64,000 nucleotides of DNA from Nitrospira sp. (GCA_036984305.1 BQWY01000001.1:1054001-1118000); one strand, 5' to 3'; shown: positions 8,587 through 17,648, counted from the stretch's first letter. Notes: generated from the sequence alone by a model not told the origin. Program-made: numbers and translations.

Positions 8587-9984
8587 CTACACCGTTTCAA
8601 ATGGTGATGCAACACCTTGATAGGACGGCCGCGGCGCGGGATTCAGTGCCTGACGGTCGGCCGACTGGGCGGCTGCGCCAGGGATAGGGAGCGCGACATA
8701 GGTATTCCACCGGCGGCATTCCCGGCAGCGCCCGGACCACTCGGTGGCTTCGGCGCGGCAATGCTGGCAACGATATGGGACGACGACCCGCTTACGGAAA
8801 CCGAGCGCCTTCTTCAGTTCGAGGACGGCCTCTTCCATATTGTGCTTACGCAACTGCAGGTTAGCCATGATCTTGTGGTAGTCGGCCAATTGATCGTGTG
8901 GGCCTTCCAATCCGCTCAATAGATCATACGCTTCGTCCACCATCTCCAACCGATAATAGAGCTTTCCCAAGTAAAATCGTAGCACGGAATTCTGTGGATC
9001 CCGCTGGATGGCCTCTTGGTAGATCCGGATGATTTCGCTGGGTTCTCCGAGTTCGAGATGGAGTTCCTCGAGCCGGTGCAGGAGTATGACATTCTTGGTT
9101 TTGGCAAACACCCGCTCCAGGATGTCGACGGCGTTCTTGGTCTTGCCCTCGTGCAACAAAATCTCTCCCAGGCCGATATACGCGGGGAGGAATCCGCGAT
9201 CTCGCTTGATGGCACCCCTGAAAAAGCGGCGTGCCTTGTCGGGACTGCCTCGCTCCAGTAATTGTCGGCCGACCTCGTAGAGGCATCCGACCAGTAGGTC
9301 GGCCTGGGCTTGGCCATCGGGGCCGGGCAGGTTGGCCTTGACGAGCCGGTACTGGATGTCCAATGCATCCGCCCACTTTTCAAGGCGAATGAGCAAATCA
9401 CGCCGACGGATCTGTGCAGTCAGGTGGTCCGAATCGATTCGAAGAATGTCTTGCAGCGCCTGGAGCGCGTCCTCATATCGCTTGGCATTCTCAAGATCGG
9501 TGGCAAGCTCCAACAGAACCTCGATGTCACGAGGCTCCACACGATTGGCCGTCTGATGGAGGCGGATCGCCTCGACGAAATTGTGCTCAGCCCGGTAGAG
9601 ATTGCCGAGCCAAATCAGCGTATCCACACGATTGGGGTCGATCGTCAGGGCTTTCTGGAAGATCACCTTGGCATCGCCCAGGCGCTTCGATAGAAATGCG
9701 TGCGTACCTTCCTGGTGTAAGGACGTCACTTTCTCCTGCCGTCGCTGTTGGCGAGTGCTTTTCCACGTGCCGATCAAGTGAGTGGTTTCACGGATCCCGA
9801 CCATGACGGTCACGATGAGTGCACCCACGGCCATGGACACGAGAATCAGGGTGACAGGACTGAGGTCATACGTATCGGTAGGACTCGTCCGGATCGTGAT
9901 GGTGCCGGGATTCAGTTCGCGAAAGTATCCATAGAACAGAATCCCGACGGTCGCCAGGAAGATTGTCAGGAGCAGTCGGAGCAT
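8587..9984 (-). CDS. LapA-LapB fusion: membrane anchor, TPR array and C-terminal zinc ribbon
   Basis: A 465-residue protein. Residues 1-70 form two transmembrane helices around a short loop, as in LapA (DUF1049). Residues ~85-385 are a chain of tetratricopeptide repeats. Residues 400-430 form a rubredoxin-like zinc site with Cys406, Cys409, Cys420 and Cys423. The TPR plus zinc ribbon is the architecture of LapB (YciM), which in Enterobacteria works with FtsH to control LpxC and so LPS synthesis. LapA and LapB are usually separate adjacent genes, and here they appear to be one polypeptide. A Pro/Ala-rich tail of ~36 residues follows the ribbon. It is 9 bases downstream of rsfS and probably in that operon. 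The role in LPS control is inferred. Confidence 0.85.
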   Translation of the reverse strand: MLRLLLTIFLATVGILFYGYFRELNPGTITIRTSPTDTYDLSPVTLILVSMAVGALIVTVMVGIRETTHLIGTWKSTRQQRRQEKVTSLHQEGTHAFLSKRLGDAKVIFQKALTIDPNRVDTLIWLGNLYRAEHNFVEAIRLHQTANRVEPRDIEVLLELATDLENAKRYEDALQALQDILRIDSDHLTAQIRRRDLLIRLEKWADALDIQYRLVKANLPGPDGQAQADLLVGCLYEVGRQLLERGSPDKARRFFRGAIKRDRGFLPAYIGLGEILLHEGKTKNAVDILERVFAKTKNVILLHRLEELHLELGEPSEIIRIYQEAIQRDPQNSVLRFYLGKLYYRLEMVDEAYDLLSGLEGPHDQLADYHKIMANLQLRKHNMEEAVLELKKALGFRKRVVVPYRCQHCRAEATEWSGRCRECRRWNTYVALPIPGAAAQSADRQALNPAPRPSYQGVASPFETV

Positions 9985-9993
9985 AATTCACGC

Positions 9994-10413
9994 CTACCGC
10001 CCGGCTCGGGAAGCACGTGACTTGGTGCTGCCAGCGCGGGCCTTCACGGGTGCAGCGGATGCGCCCGCCGGCAGGCGTACGCGCGTGGCGTCGGCCCACA
10101 GCTTTTCCAAACCATAATGGTCGCGGACCGCTTGGTGGAAAATATGAACGACGACGTCGCCGAAGTCCATGACAATCCACTTTGCGGTGGGTCCACCCTC
10201 CGTCCCGAGCGGGGGAAGATGTTGCGTGGACAGAGTTTCGTCGATGCTGTCCGCGATGGCCCGAACCTGGCGTTCGGATTCACCGGAGCACAGGACAAAA
10301 TAGTCGGCAATCGACGTCAGCTTGGCGACGTGCAACACCAGAACATCGACGGCCTTCTTGTCGAGAGATGCCCTGGCGATCGCGAGCGCTTTAGCCTTCG
10401 AGTCGAGTGGGAT
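9994..10413 (-). CDS. rsfS: ribosomal silencing factor RsfS, probable non-canonical start
   Basis: RsfS (DUF143/Iojap) binds ribosomal protein L14 and blocks subunit joining in starvation. The family core is clear: TSIADYFVLCSGESERQVRAIAD, WIVMDFGDVVVHIF and YGLEKLWADA. The first ordinary start codon is GTG at 10338, but the same frame continues upstream with the typical family N-terminus (SKAKALAIARASLDKKAVDV) and contains no ATG, GTG or TTG. An AGGAG lies seven bases before an ATC codon at 10413. I therefore place the start there, giving ~139 residues and an overlap of 23 bases with nadD. The conservative alternative is 9994-10338. The C-terminal ~25 residues are a basic Ala/Arg/Ser tail. 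Confidence 0.82.
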   Translation of the reverse strand: MPLDSKAKALAIARASLDKKAVDVLVLHVAKLTSIADYFVLCSGESERQVRAIADSIDETLSTQHLPPLGTEGGPTAKWIVMDFGDVVVHIFHQAVRDHYGLEKLWADATRVRLPAGASAAPVKARAGSTKSRASRAGR

Positions 10414-11122
10414 TGGTACGCTCCTGATAGAGACCCGCGCGGATTATATAGCGTTCGACGGGGGGCGGCAAGAGACCCTCCACAGCGAGCCCCTGCCCAA
10501 TGCGTGTCCGAATCATCGAGGCCGAGACTGGACAAGGGGTGATCGTCAGCAGATGCAGCGACCGGCCGGACGGCAAAGGCAGCGAGAGCTGATCAATGCC
10601 GCCCGAATCCAATGCCTGCAGACGTGACAGGTCGAGCGGGCTCAGGATGGTGAGTGTTGAAAGAGACTCGAATCGCGTCCCCGGCCTAGACACCACCACG
10701 AAGTCACAGGTCCGCAACAAGTCATCCGGTTGCCGCCAGGATTCGAAGTCGAGGAACGCGTCGAGGCCGATACAAAAAAAAAGCTCCGTGTCTGCTTCGA
10801 GATCCTTTCGTAGTGCGGTCAGCGTGTCAATGGAATAGGATCGGCCTGGGCGGCGGATTTCGATGTCGGAGAGGTCAAAGCCCGGCACGTCTTCTATGGC
10901 GAGTCGCACCATGGCCAAGCGATGCTCGGCGGACGCCAGATGACCGTCCGCCTTATGAGGCGGGTCGCCCGTCGGGATGAAGAGGATCTCATCAAGGGCG
11001 AGACGGGCCCGGATTTCACGGGCCAACACGAGATGGCAGCGATGAATTGGGTTGAATGTTCCGCCGAGAATGCCGAGCTTGCGTTGGCTGGATGTCGGCC
11101 GGCCGGGTGGCGAGGGAGTCAC
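10391..11122 (-). CDS. nadD: nicotinate-nucleotide adenylyltransferase
   Basis: A 243-residue enzyme joining nicotinate mononucleotide and ATP to make deamido-NAD. The nucleotide-binding motif GGTFNPIHRCHL (20-31) stands where the family has an HxGH motif, and here the Gly is Cys29 (HRCH). The second motif SASMIRTRI (ISSTxIR class) near the C-terminus is present. The start is GTG at 11122 with AGGAT ahead, 9 bases after proB. Gene order obgE-proB-nadD-rsfS is the common one. An intact C-terminus ends in TRLEG and overlaps the probable rsfS start. Confidence 0.93.
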   Translation of the reverse strand: MTPSPPGRPTSSQRKLGILGGTFNPIHRCHLVLAREIRARLALDEILFIPTGDPPHKADGHLASAEHRLAMVRLAIEDVPGFDLSDIEIRRPGRSYSIDTLTALRKDLEADTELFFCIGLDAFLDFESWRQPDDLLRTCDFVVVSRPGTRFESLSTLTILSPLDLSRLQALDSGGIDQLSLPLPSGRSLHLLTITPCPVSASMIRTRIGQGLAVEGLLPPPVERYIIRAGLYQERTNPTRLEG

Positions 11123-11131
11123 GCGCGCATC

Positions 11132-12256
11132 CTACCGTAGAATCACCAGATTGTCCCGATGGATGACTTCCTCGTACTCGGGTTGCCCGAGCGAATTCCG
11201 AATATCCGCGGTCTTCATCCCTTTGATTCGCGTGAGAACCACGGCCGAATAATTGACCAAGCCTTTGGCAATCTCACGACCCTGCGCGTTCCGGCATGCC
11301 ACGGCGTCTCCGGCCTCGAAGTCGCCCTCTACCGTGAGGATTCCAGAGGCGAGCAAGCTTTTCCCTCTTGCGACCAGGGCTTCGACGGCACCGGGATCGA
11401 GCACGACGGAACCTCGAGGTCGAAGGGTGAAGGCAATCCAGTGCTTGCGGCTGGAGAGCCGTTGAGAGTGGGGGTGAAAGAAGCTGCCTCCGTCTGCACC
11501 CCCCAGGATCCGCCCGAGGAGTCCTTCCGTCTGCCCGTTCAAAAGGAGCGTGGACACGCCGTACTCGGCGACCTTCTTTGCCGCGCGCACTTTCGTCATC
11601 ATGCCGCCGGTCCCTTCAAACGTCGAAGAGTCGCCGGCCAAGCGCTGAATCTCCTCGGTGACTTCGGAGATTTCCGGGATCAGGCTCGCGTCCGGGTGGC
11701 GCCGCGGATCGGCTGTGAAGAGTCCGTCGACGTCCGACAAGATCACCAAGAGATCGGCATCGACCAAATGAGCAACCTGGCCGGCCAGCGTATCGTTGTC
11801 TCCAAATCGAATCTCATCCACCGCAACCGTGTCGTTCTCATTGATGATCGGGACCACCCCGAATGAGAGCAGTGTCGTCAGCGTATGCCGGGCGTTGAGA
11901 AACCGGCGCCGGTCGGCAAGATCCTGATGCGTCAGCAGGATCTGGGCCACGTGCTGCCCCGATCGTTCGAAGGCCTGTTCGTAGGCCCACATCAATCGGC
12001 TTTGCCCCACCGCGGCAGCGGCCTGCTTCACGGGCAGGTTCTTGGGATAGCTATTCAGTCCCAGCTTCTTGAGTCCCGAAACGATCGCCCCGGAGGTGAC
12101 CAGCAACAGGTCCTTGCCGTGTTGCTTGACGGCCGAGAGCTCCGAGCAAATGCGCTCCAGGCGTTCGTTGCGAAGGCCATGATCGCGTGACGCGATGAGG
12201 CTGCTCCCCACCTTGACGACCACACGTTTCGCTTGGGTCAGGAGTTGCTGGCGCAT
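11132..12256 (-). CDS. proB: glutamate 5-kinase
   Basis: A 374-residue enzyme for the first step of proline synthesis, phosphorylation of glutamate. The amino-acid kinase domain fills residues 1-260, with VVVKVGSSL, GAIVSG, NENDTVAVDEIRFGDNDTL and SDVDGLFTADPR. A PUA domain occupies about 275-355. The gene starts inside the last 19 bases of obgE, so the two are translationally linked. The partner gene proA is not in this window. Confidence 0.95.
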   Translation of the reverse strand: MRQQLLTQAKRVVVKVGSSLIASRDHGLRNERLERICSELSAVKQHGKDLLLVTSGAIVSGLKKLGLNSYPKNLPVKQAAAAVGQSRLMWAYEQAFERSGQHVAQILLTHQDLADRRRFLNARHTLTTLLSFGVVPIINENDTVAVDEIRFGDNDTLAGQVAHLVDADLLVILSDVDGLFTADPRRHPDASLIPEISEVTEEIQRLAGDSSTFEGTGGMMTKVRAAKKVAEYGVSTLLLNGQTEGLLGRILGGADGGSFFHPHSQRLSSRKHWIAFTLRPRGSVVLDPGAVEALVARGKSLLASGILTVEGDFEAGDAVACRNAQGREIAKGLVNYSAVVLTRIKGMKTADIRNSLGQPEYEEVIHRDNLVILR

Positions 12257-13263
12257 GGGACTTGCCGGAGGCGCTTGATTTGGGCGGCAAGGAAACGGAC
12301 GAGGTCGTCGAGTCCCTCTCGGGTCGCCGCCGAAATGCCAAGAGCCCGTATCCGCCTCTTCTTGCAGTAGGTTTGCAACGCAGACAGCCGGGTCCCGTCG
12401 CCTTTCAGGTCCAGCTTGGTGGCGACCACCGCAAAGGGGCGCTTTCTCAACGACGCATCGTAGGCGACCAGTTCGTGCCGGAGTATCTCAAAGGCGGTCA
12501 CGGGGTCTTCCGGGGCCCACTCGGAAATATCGATGACATAGAGGAGCACGGAAGTCCGCTCGATGTGTCGAAGAAACTGCTGGCCGAGACCCTTCCCCTC
12601 GTGTGCTCCTTCGATCAGGCCGGGGATGTCGGCCACCACAAAGGATCGATCGTCACCCGCGCGCACCACCCCAAGATTGGGCACGAGCGTCGTAAATGGG
12701 TAGTCGGCAATCTTGGGGCGGGCAGCCGAAATCGCCGCGATCAGCGTCGACTTCCCGGCGTTCGGCAGCCCGATGAGGCCCACGTCCGCCAATAATTTCA
12801 GTTTCAACCGTAAGCGGCGCTCGTCTGCGGATCGTCCAGGCTCGCAGCGGGTCGGAGTTTGGTTGGTAGAAGTCGCAAAGTGCGAGTTCCCCCGCCCGCC
12901 TTGGCCTCCGGAGACTGCCACAAAGGCCTGGTTGTCTTCGGTGAGGTCCGCGAGGATGTCCCCGGTCTCGTCGTCCAAGACCGATGTACCGACGGGGACG
13001 ACGACGATGACGTCGGCCGCGGTCTTGCCGTGCTTATTCCGGCCCTGGCCTGGATCGCCGGGCTTAGCCTCGTAGTGTTGCTGATAGCGAAGGTCGAGGA
13101 GGGTGCTCAGTCGATACGAAGCACGGAGAATGACTGACCCGCCGTTTCCACCGTCCCCCCCGTCGGGCCCGCCGCGGGGAACGAATTTTTCTCGGCGGAA
13201 GCTGCACGCTCCGTCTCCCCCTTTGCCTGCCTTGACGGTGATGTGGGCCTCATCCACAAACAT
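12238..13263 (-). CDS. obgE: Obg family GTPase
   Basis: A 341-residue GTPase that acts in 50S ribosomal subunit maturation and the stringent response. The glycine-rich Obg fold covers residues 1-158 (MFVDEAHITVKAGKGGDG onward). The G domain has GLPNAGKST (165-173), DIPGLIEGAHEG and TKLD. The start ATG at 13263 is chosen because family members begin MFVD; the frame is open 51 bases further upstream. It follows rpmA by 140 bases and precedes proB with a short overlap. Confidence 0.96.
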   Translation of the reverse strand: MFVDEAHITVKAGKGGDGACSFRREKFVPRGGPDGGDGGNGGSVILRASYRLSTLLDLRYQQHYEAKPGDPGQGRNKHGKTAADVIVVVPVGTSVLDDETGDILADLTEDNQAFVAVSGGQGGRGNSHFATSTNQTPTRCEPGRSADERRLRLKLKLLADVGLIGLPNAGKSTLIAAISAARPKIADYPFTTLVPNLGVVRAGDDRSFVVADIPGLIEGAHEGKGLGQQFLRHIERTSVLLYVIDISEWAPEDPVTAFEILRHELVAYDASLRKRPFAVVATKLDLKGDGTRLSALQTYCKKRRIRALGISAATREGLDDLVRFLAAQIKRLRQVPCASNS

Positions 13264-13403
13264 GGATGCTGTTCCGAGATTGGAGCACGACCTCGAAAGG
13301 GCTGCGCTCGGCACACCCCTTCGGGTGGCGGATTGAAACAGAATGCGACCAAAATTGTCTAGCGGTCCGCCCGGATCGATCTGAAGGAGGGACCTGACGA
13401 CGT

Positions 13404-13661
13404 CTACGAGGTGGTGGGAAGGATACTGACCTTTTGCCGGTCGCGCCCGCTTTCGAACTTGACCACACCGGACACCTTCGCAAAGAGGGTGTGATCCCTG
13501 CCGATTCCGACATTGAATCCAGGGAAAAATTTCGTTCCCCGCTGGCGGACAATGATGCTGCCTGCCGTCACCGTCTGCCCACCATACGCCTTCACGCCAA
13601 GATACTGGGGATTGCTATCGCGTCCATTTCGTGAGGAACCGCCGCCTTTGTTTGTTGCCAT
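13404..13661 (-). CDS. rpmA: 50S ribosomal protein L27
   Basis: An 85-residue L27 with the family start [19 protein letters not shown], the core [20 protein letters not shown], and GRDHTLFA. The N-terminal tail reaches the peptidyl transferase centre. No cleavable N-terminal extension of the Firmicutes type is seen. It is 19 bases after rplU, the near-universal rplU-rpmA pair. Confidence 0.98.
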   Translation of the reverse strand: MATNKGGGSSRNGRDSNPQYLGVKAYGGQTVTAGSIIVRQRGTKFFPGFNVGIGRDHTLFAKVSGVVKFESGRDRQKVSILPTTS

Positions 13662-13680
13662 TCTTTAACCCCTTGCCCCG

Positions 13681-13995
13681 TTAGCGTGCTTCAATGCCGG
13701 TTATGCGGATCTGCGTAAAGGCCTGGCGATGGCCGCGCGTGCGGCGATAATTCTTGCGACGCTTCTTCTTGAACACCATGATCGAGCGGGATCGGCCCTG
13801 GCGGACGATTTCGCCGGTCACGCGCGCCTTCTGAACCGTCGGTTGTCCCACCGCAAAACCCTGATCGCTATGGATCAGGTTGACGTCCGTCAGCTCGACC
13901 GAGGCACCGACTTCTCCGGGCAGTCGTTCAACTTGAAGAATTTGACCGGCTTCCACTCGGTACTGTTTTCCACCTGTCGTTACGATAGCGTACAT
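13681..13995 (-). CDS. rplU: 50S ribosomal protein L21
   Basis: A 104-residue L21 starting MYAIVTTGGKQYRVEAGQ, with the basic block KKKRRKNYRRTRGHRQ near the C-terminus that binds 23S rRNA. The start at 13995 is fixed by the family N-terminus, with GAAGGA about 12 bases upstream. The frame is open 48 bases further. A minus-strand TTGACA lies at about 14062-14067, but the -10 box behind it is poor. This is the first gene of the rplU-rpmA-obgE-proB-nadD-rsfS run. Confidence 0.97.
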   Translation of the reverse strand: MYAIVTTGGKQYRVEAGQILQVERLPGEVGASVELTDVNLIHSDQGFAVGQPTVQKARVTGEIVRQGRSRSIMVFKKKRRKNYRRTRGHRQAFTQIRITGIEAR

Positions 13996-14112
13996 ATCGG
14001 TTAGATCCTTCAAAAGGGAGACCGACTCATGTACCATGTTCACTAGAGGCCTGTCAATTGAAGCCCGATCGTTGCACGTCCCTGCGTGGGGGGCCGGTCA
14101 ACGGACCTTTCG

Positions 14113-14140
14113 TTGACAGGCGATTGACCCCCGTTATACA
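14113..14140 (+). promoter_or_regulatory. sigma-70 promoter of ilvE
   Basis: TTGACA (14113-14118), a 16-base spacer and TATACA (14135-14140) form a near-consensus promoter ending 48 bases before the ilvE start. The leader is short and shows no attenuator or riboswitch-like structure that I can recognise. Confidence 0.68.
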
Positions 14141-14188
14141 ACCTCGCTTCCCGGCACATCCGGTGCCTGCCATTAGAGGAGAGTCTCC

Positions 14189-15100
14189 ATGCAGCCCAGC
14201 GAGAAAATCTGGATGGACGGCAAACTGGTCGATTGGCAGGACGCGCAGATCCACGTTCTGACCCATTCCCTGCATTACGGCTTGGCGGCGTTCGAGGGGA
14301 TTCGCTGTTATCAAGGGAAGTCCGGGTCCGCCATTTTTCGCCTGCCGGAACACGTCGATCGGCTATTCGAATCTGCGCACATTGCGGTGATGGCCATTCC
14401 GTTCGACAAGAAACAGATTACAGAGGCCATCGTTGAAACGGTGCGGGCCAATCGCTTGGAGAGTTGCTACATTCGTCCATTGGTCTTCATCGGCTACGGC
14501 GCCATGGGTGTGTATCCCGGCGACAATCCGATTCGCGTCGCCATTGCGGCATGGAAGTGGGGCACCTATCTGGGCGAGGAAGCGTTGGCGAAGGGTATGC
14601 GGGCGTGTGTGTCCTCGTTCACACGTCATCATGTCAACGTGTCGATGACGCGAGGCAAGATCTCGGGGTACTACGTCAACTCCATTCTCGCCAAGCGCGA
14701 AGCGAAAGCCAATGGCTACGACGAAGCCGTGCTGCTTGATCCCGACGGGTACGTGGCGGAGGGCACGGGTGAAAATGTGTTCATCGTTCGTCGGGGGCGG
14801 TTGATCACCACGCCGCTGACGTCGATTCTCGAAGGGATCACCCGCAACACGATCATGGAGTTGGCGCGCGAGCGCAATATCCCGGTAGTTGAAGAGCGGT
14901 TCACTCGCGATGCCATGTACGTGGCCGAGGAAATGTTCGTCACCGGCACGGCCGCCGAACTGACGCCCGTCCGAGAAGTCGATGGTCGGACAATCGGCGC
15001 CGGTAAGCCGGGCCCCATTACGACGTCACTGCAGCAAGCGTTCTTTTCGGTCGTGCGCGGTGAGGACCGGTCCCACGTTTCGTGGCTCACCCCTGTCTAG
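14189..15100 (+). CDS. ilvE: branched-chain amino acid aminotransferase
   Basis: A 303-residue class IV PLP aminotransferase, last step of leucine, isoleucine and valine synthesis. It shows HYGLAAFEGIRCY (29-41), the PLP lysine Lys157 in TRGKISGYYVNS and EGTGENVF (191-198), the motif that binds the cofactor phosphate region. AGAGGAG lies eight bases before the ATG. It is a single gene with its own promoter, divergent from rplU. Confidence 0.95.
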   Translation: MQPSEKIWMDGKLVDWQDAQIHVLTHSLHYGLAAFEGIRCYQGKSGSAIFRLPEHVDRLFESAHIAVMAIPFDKKQITEAIVETVRANRLESCYIRPLVFIGYGAMGVYPGDNPIRVAIAAWKWGTYLGEEALAKGMRACVSSFTRHHVNVSMTRGKISGYYVNSILAKREAKANGYDEAVLLDPDGYVAEGTGENVFIVRRGRLITTPLTSILEGITRNTIMELARERNIPVVEERFTRDAMYVAEEMFVTGTAAELTPVREVDGRTIGAGKPGPITTSLQQAFFSVVRGEDRSHVSWLTPV

Positions 15101-15257
15101 CCGGGTCTCCGAAAAGCGGACTCACCTCATTTCACCGTTGTCGACGCCTCTCAGCAGCGGCAGGCGGCACGCCTCGCCGCCGTACTCGTTGTACTGCGGC
15201 CTGAGAACTCCGGGATACCTGTCCAGGGGGGAACAAGCGGGGATTGCTTCGCCCGAT

Positions 15258-15620
15258 TTATTTACCGGCCGGGGCCGGGTCGGCGGCTTTCGGCGCGCTC
15301 TCAGCGGGCTTGTTCTCTGCGGGCGGTGTCGCGGCAGGCGCAGTCGAACTCGAGTCTTTCTTGTTGAAATCGATCACGGTCGAAGACATGGCCCGTTCTT
15401 TAGCCAGAATTGCAAGACTCAGCGAGGTCACCATGAAGACCGAGGCGAAGACGATCGTCAGTTTGCTCAGGAAGTTGGCCGGCCCCCGGCTGCCGAAGAC
15501 GGTCTGACTCGAACCGCCGAACGCGGCACCGATCTCAGCGCCCTTGCCGGCTTGCAGCAGAATGGCGCCGATCATGAAAAGGCATGTGATGATGTGGATG
15601 ATGACCATGAACGTGTACAT
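15258..15620 (-). CDS. secG: preprotein translocase subunit SecG
   Basis: A 120-residue protein with two transmembrane helices (about 1-22 and 50-72) around the conserved loop LLQAGKGAEIGAAFGGSSQ and FGSRGPANFLSKLT. It assists SecYE in export across the inner membrane. The C-terminal ~40 residues are Ala/Pro-rich and low in complexity. The ATG at 15620 has AGAGG 11 bases upstream and lies 14 bases after tpiA, so the longer open frame is not needed. It is the last gene of the gap-pgk-tpiA run. Confidence 0.94.
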   Translation of the reverse strand: MYTFMVIIHIITCLFMIGAILLQAGKGAEIGAAFGGSSQTVFGSRGPANFLSKLTIVFASVFMVTSLSLAILAKERAMSSTVIDFNKKDSSSTAPAATPPAENKPAESAPKAADPAPAGK

Positions 15621-15634
15621 TGTCGAGAATTCCT

Positions 15635-16405
15635 CTAGCTGGTGGCTTCGGCGATCGCGGCGATTGTAGCAAAGGCCGCCGGATCGAGACAAGCGCCACC
15701 CACTAATGCGCCGTTCACCTCCGGTGAAGCAAGGAAGGTTCCGGCGTTCTTGGCGTTCACGCTCCCTCCGTAGAGAATCCGGATGTTGTGTCCCACGGAT
15801 GTTTTCCACTGCGAGGTCATGACGGTTCGGATATGGCGATGCACGAGGGCCGCCTGGTCCACTGACGCCGCCTCGCCGGTGCCGATCGCCCACACCGGTT
15901 CGTACGCGATGGTCACGAAATCCAGTTGATCCGCAGACAGGTGCCCAAGCCCTCCCAGGATCTGACGAGACACGACACGCTCCGTCTCATGGCGGAGCCG
16001 TTCGTCTTTCGTTTCGCCGACGCAGACGATCGGACGTAGTCCGTGTCGCAGGAGCGCGGTAATTTTCTTCGCCACCGCCGCATCCGTTTCGCCCAAGAGT
16101 TGCCGTCGTTCCGAATGACCGACAATGACATACTGGCAGTGCAGGTCGGCGAGCATGGGCGCGGAGACCTCTCCCGTGAATGCCCCGTGGTCCTCCCAAA
16201 AGACGTTCTGGGCGCCGAGTGAGACGTGAGGAGTCTGAGGCCCCAAGGTTCCGGCGACGGCCGGAAGGGCGGTAAAGGGTGGTGCAAGGATGATGTCGAC
16301 GCGGGAGGTTTTGGGGAGTTGTTCGAAAAATTGTCGGACCAACATGACGGCCTCCGTGGCCGTCTTGTTCATCTTCCAATTGCCGGCGATGAGAAATCGT
16401 CGCAT
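15635..16405 (-). CDS. tpiA: triosephosphate isomerase
   Basis: A 256-residue TIM-barrel enzyme interconverting dihydroxyacetone phosphate and glyceraldehyde 3-phosphate. Landmarks are AGNWKMNK near the start with the catalytic Lys, VGHSERR with the catalytic His, the loop AYEPVWAIGTG with the catalytic Glu, and YGGSVN at the phosphate site. The start MRRFLIAGNWK at 16405 matches the family. It lies 43 bases after pgk and 14 before secG. Confidence 0.97.
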   Translation of the reverse strand: MRRFLIAGNWKMNKTATEAVMLVRQFFEQLPKTSRVDIILAPPFTALPAVAGTLGPQTPHVSLGAQNVFWEDHGAFTGEVSAPMLADLHCQYVIVGHSERRQLLGETDAAVAKKITALLRHGLRPIVCVGETKDERLRHETERVVSRQILGGLGHLSADQLDFVTIAYEPVWAIGTGEAASVDQAALVHRHIRTVMTSQWKTSVGHNIRILYGGSVNAKNAGTFLASPEVNGALVGGACLDPAAFATIAAIAEATS

Positions 16406-16448
16406 GAGGAAGGCCCGGTCGATCGAGCGCGGTTCGGTCCGTGGCCGA

Positions 16449-17648
16449 CTAATCGGTTCGTTCGGGGAGGGCGGTGAGGCCGGGCAGTTGTTTGCCCTCG
16501 AGCAATTCAAGGGCCGCGCCGCCGCCCGTGGAAATGAAGGACATGCTGTCGGTCTCGCCCGCTCGGAGCACCGCCAACGCCGTGTCGCCTCCGCCGACGA
16601 TCGTCAGCGCATAGGCGTTAGCGACGGAGTGAGCCATCGCCAACGTACCGCGTGCGAAGGCGTCGACTTCAAAGACACCCATCGGTCCGTTCCACAAAAT
16701 GGTTTTCGCGTTTTGCACGGCCTCGCTGAACAGCTTGACTGAGGCCGGGCCGATGTCGAGGGCGTACCAGCCGTTCGGTATTTCTTGAATCGGTACAATT
16801 TTTGTTTCCGCCCCGGGCTCGCGTCCGGCGGCCACCACGCAATCGACGGGTAGATAGAACTTCACGCCGCGCGAGAAGGCATGCTCTTGAATGCCGCGGG
16901 CAAAGTCCAACATGTCGTTTTCGACCAGGGAGTTACCGATCTCATAGCCCATGGCCTTGATGAACGTAAAGGCCATGCCCCCGCCGATGATCACTTTGTC
17001 TACGCGTTTCCCGAGATTTTCGATCACGCCGATTTTGCCGGATACCTTGGCGCCGCCAAGGATCGCCACAAACGGACGCACGGGGCTCTCCACGGCGCCT
17101 TCCAGGTATTCGATTTCTTTCTTGAGCAGATAACCGGCGGCCGATGTTGTGATGAATTTCGTAATGCCGACGATCGACGCATGCGCCCGGTGGGCCGCCC
17201 CGAAGGCATCGTTGATGAACACGTCGCCCAAGGAGGCCAATGCCTGAGCAAATTGCTCGTCGTTCTTCTCTTCGCCCGGGTGAAAACGAAGGTTCTCCAG
17301 AAGGAGCACGTCGCCCGGTTTCATTTTCGCGACCAGGGCTTCAACGCCGGGGCCGATACAGTCGGGTGCGAAGACGACCTCTTTGCCCAGCAGACGCTGG
17401 AGTCGTTTCGCGACGGGCGCCAAACTGAACCGTGGATCCGGTTTGCCCTTGGGGCGGCCGAGGTGAGAGCAGAGAATGACCTTGGCGCCTTCGTCGACCG
17501 CGCGATTGATGGTGGGCAGTGTACCGCGGATGCGGGTATCGTCCGTGATCTGGAGCGCATCATCCAGCGGGACGTTAAAGTCCGTACGGATAATCACACG
17601 TTGGCCCTTTAGACTGATGTCGTCAATGGTTTGTTTATGTAGGTTCAT
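16449..17648 (-). CDS. pgk: phosphoglycerate kinase
   Basis: A 399-residue monomeric kinase of glycolysis and gluconeogenesis. It has RTDFNVPL near residue 20, CSHLGRPKG, the ATP-site lysine in GGAKVSGKIGV, NGPMGVFE and the C-terminal STGGGAALELLEGK. Full length. It sits between gap (230 bases upstream) and tpiA. Confidence 0.98.
   Translation of the reverse strand: MNLHKQTIDDISLKGQRVIIRTDFNVPLDDALQITDDTRIRGTLPTINRAVDEGAKVILCSHLGRPKGKPDPRFSLAPVAKRLQRLLGKEVVFAPDCIGPGVEALVAKMKPGDVLLLENLRFHPGEEKNDEQFAQALASLGDVFINDAFGAAHRAHASIVGITKFITTSAAGYLLKKEIEYLEGAVESPVRPFVAILGGAKVSGKIGVIENLGKRVDKVIIGGGMAFTFIKAMGYEIGNSLVENDMLDFARGIQEHAFSRGVKFYLPVDCVVAAGREPGAETKIVPIQEIPNGWYALDIGPASVKLFSEAVQNAKTILWNGPMGVFEVDAFARGTLAMAHSVANAYALTIVGGGDTALAVLRAGETDSMSFISTGGGAALELLEGKQLPGLTALPERTD

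Noticed and set aside
15101-15257. Possible tRNA or small RNA after ilvE/secG
   Set aside because: A tRNA-Leu often follows secG, but no cloverleaf or GTTCGAATC-type T-arm is visible on either strand.
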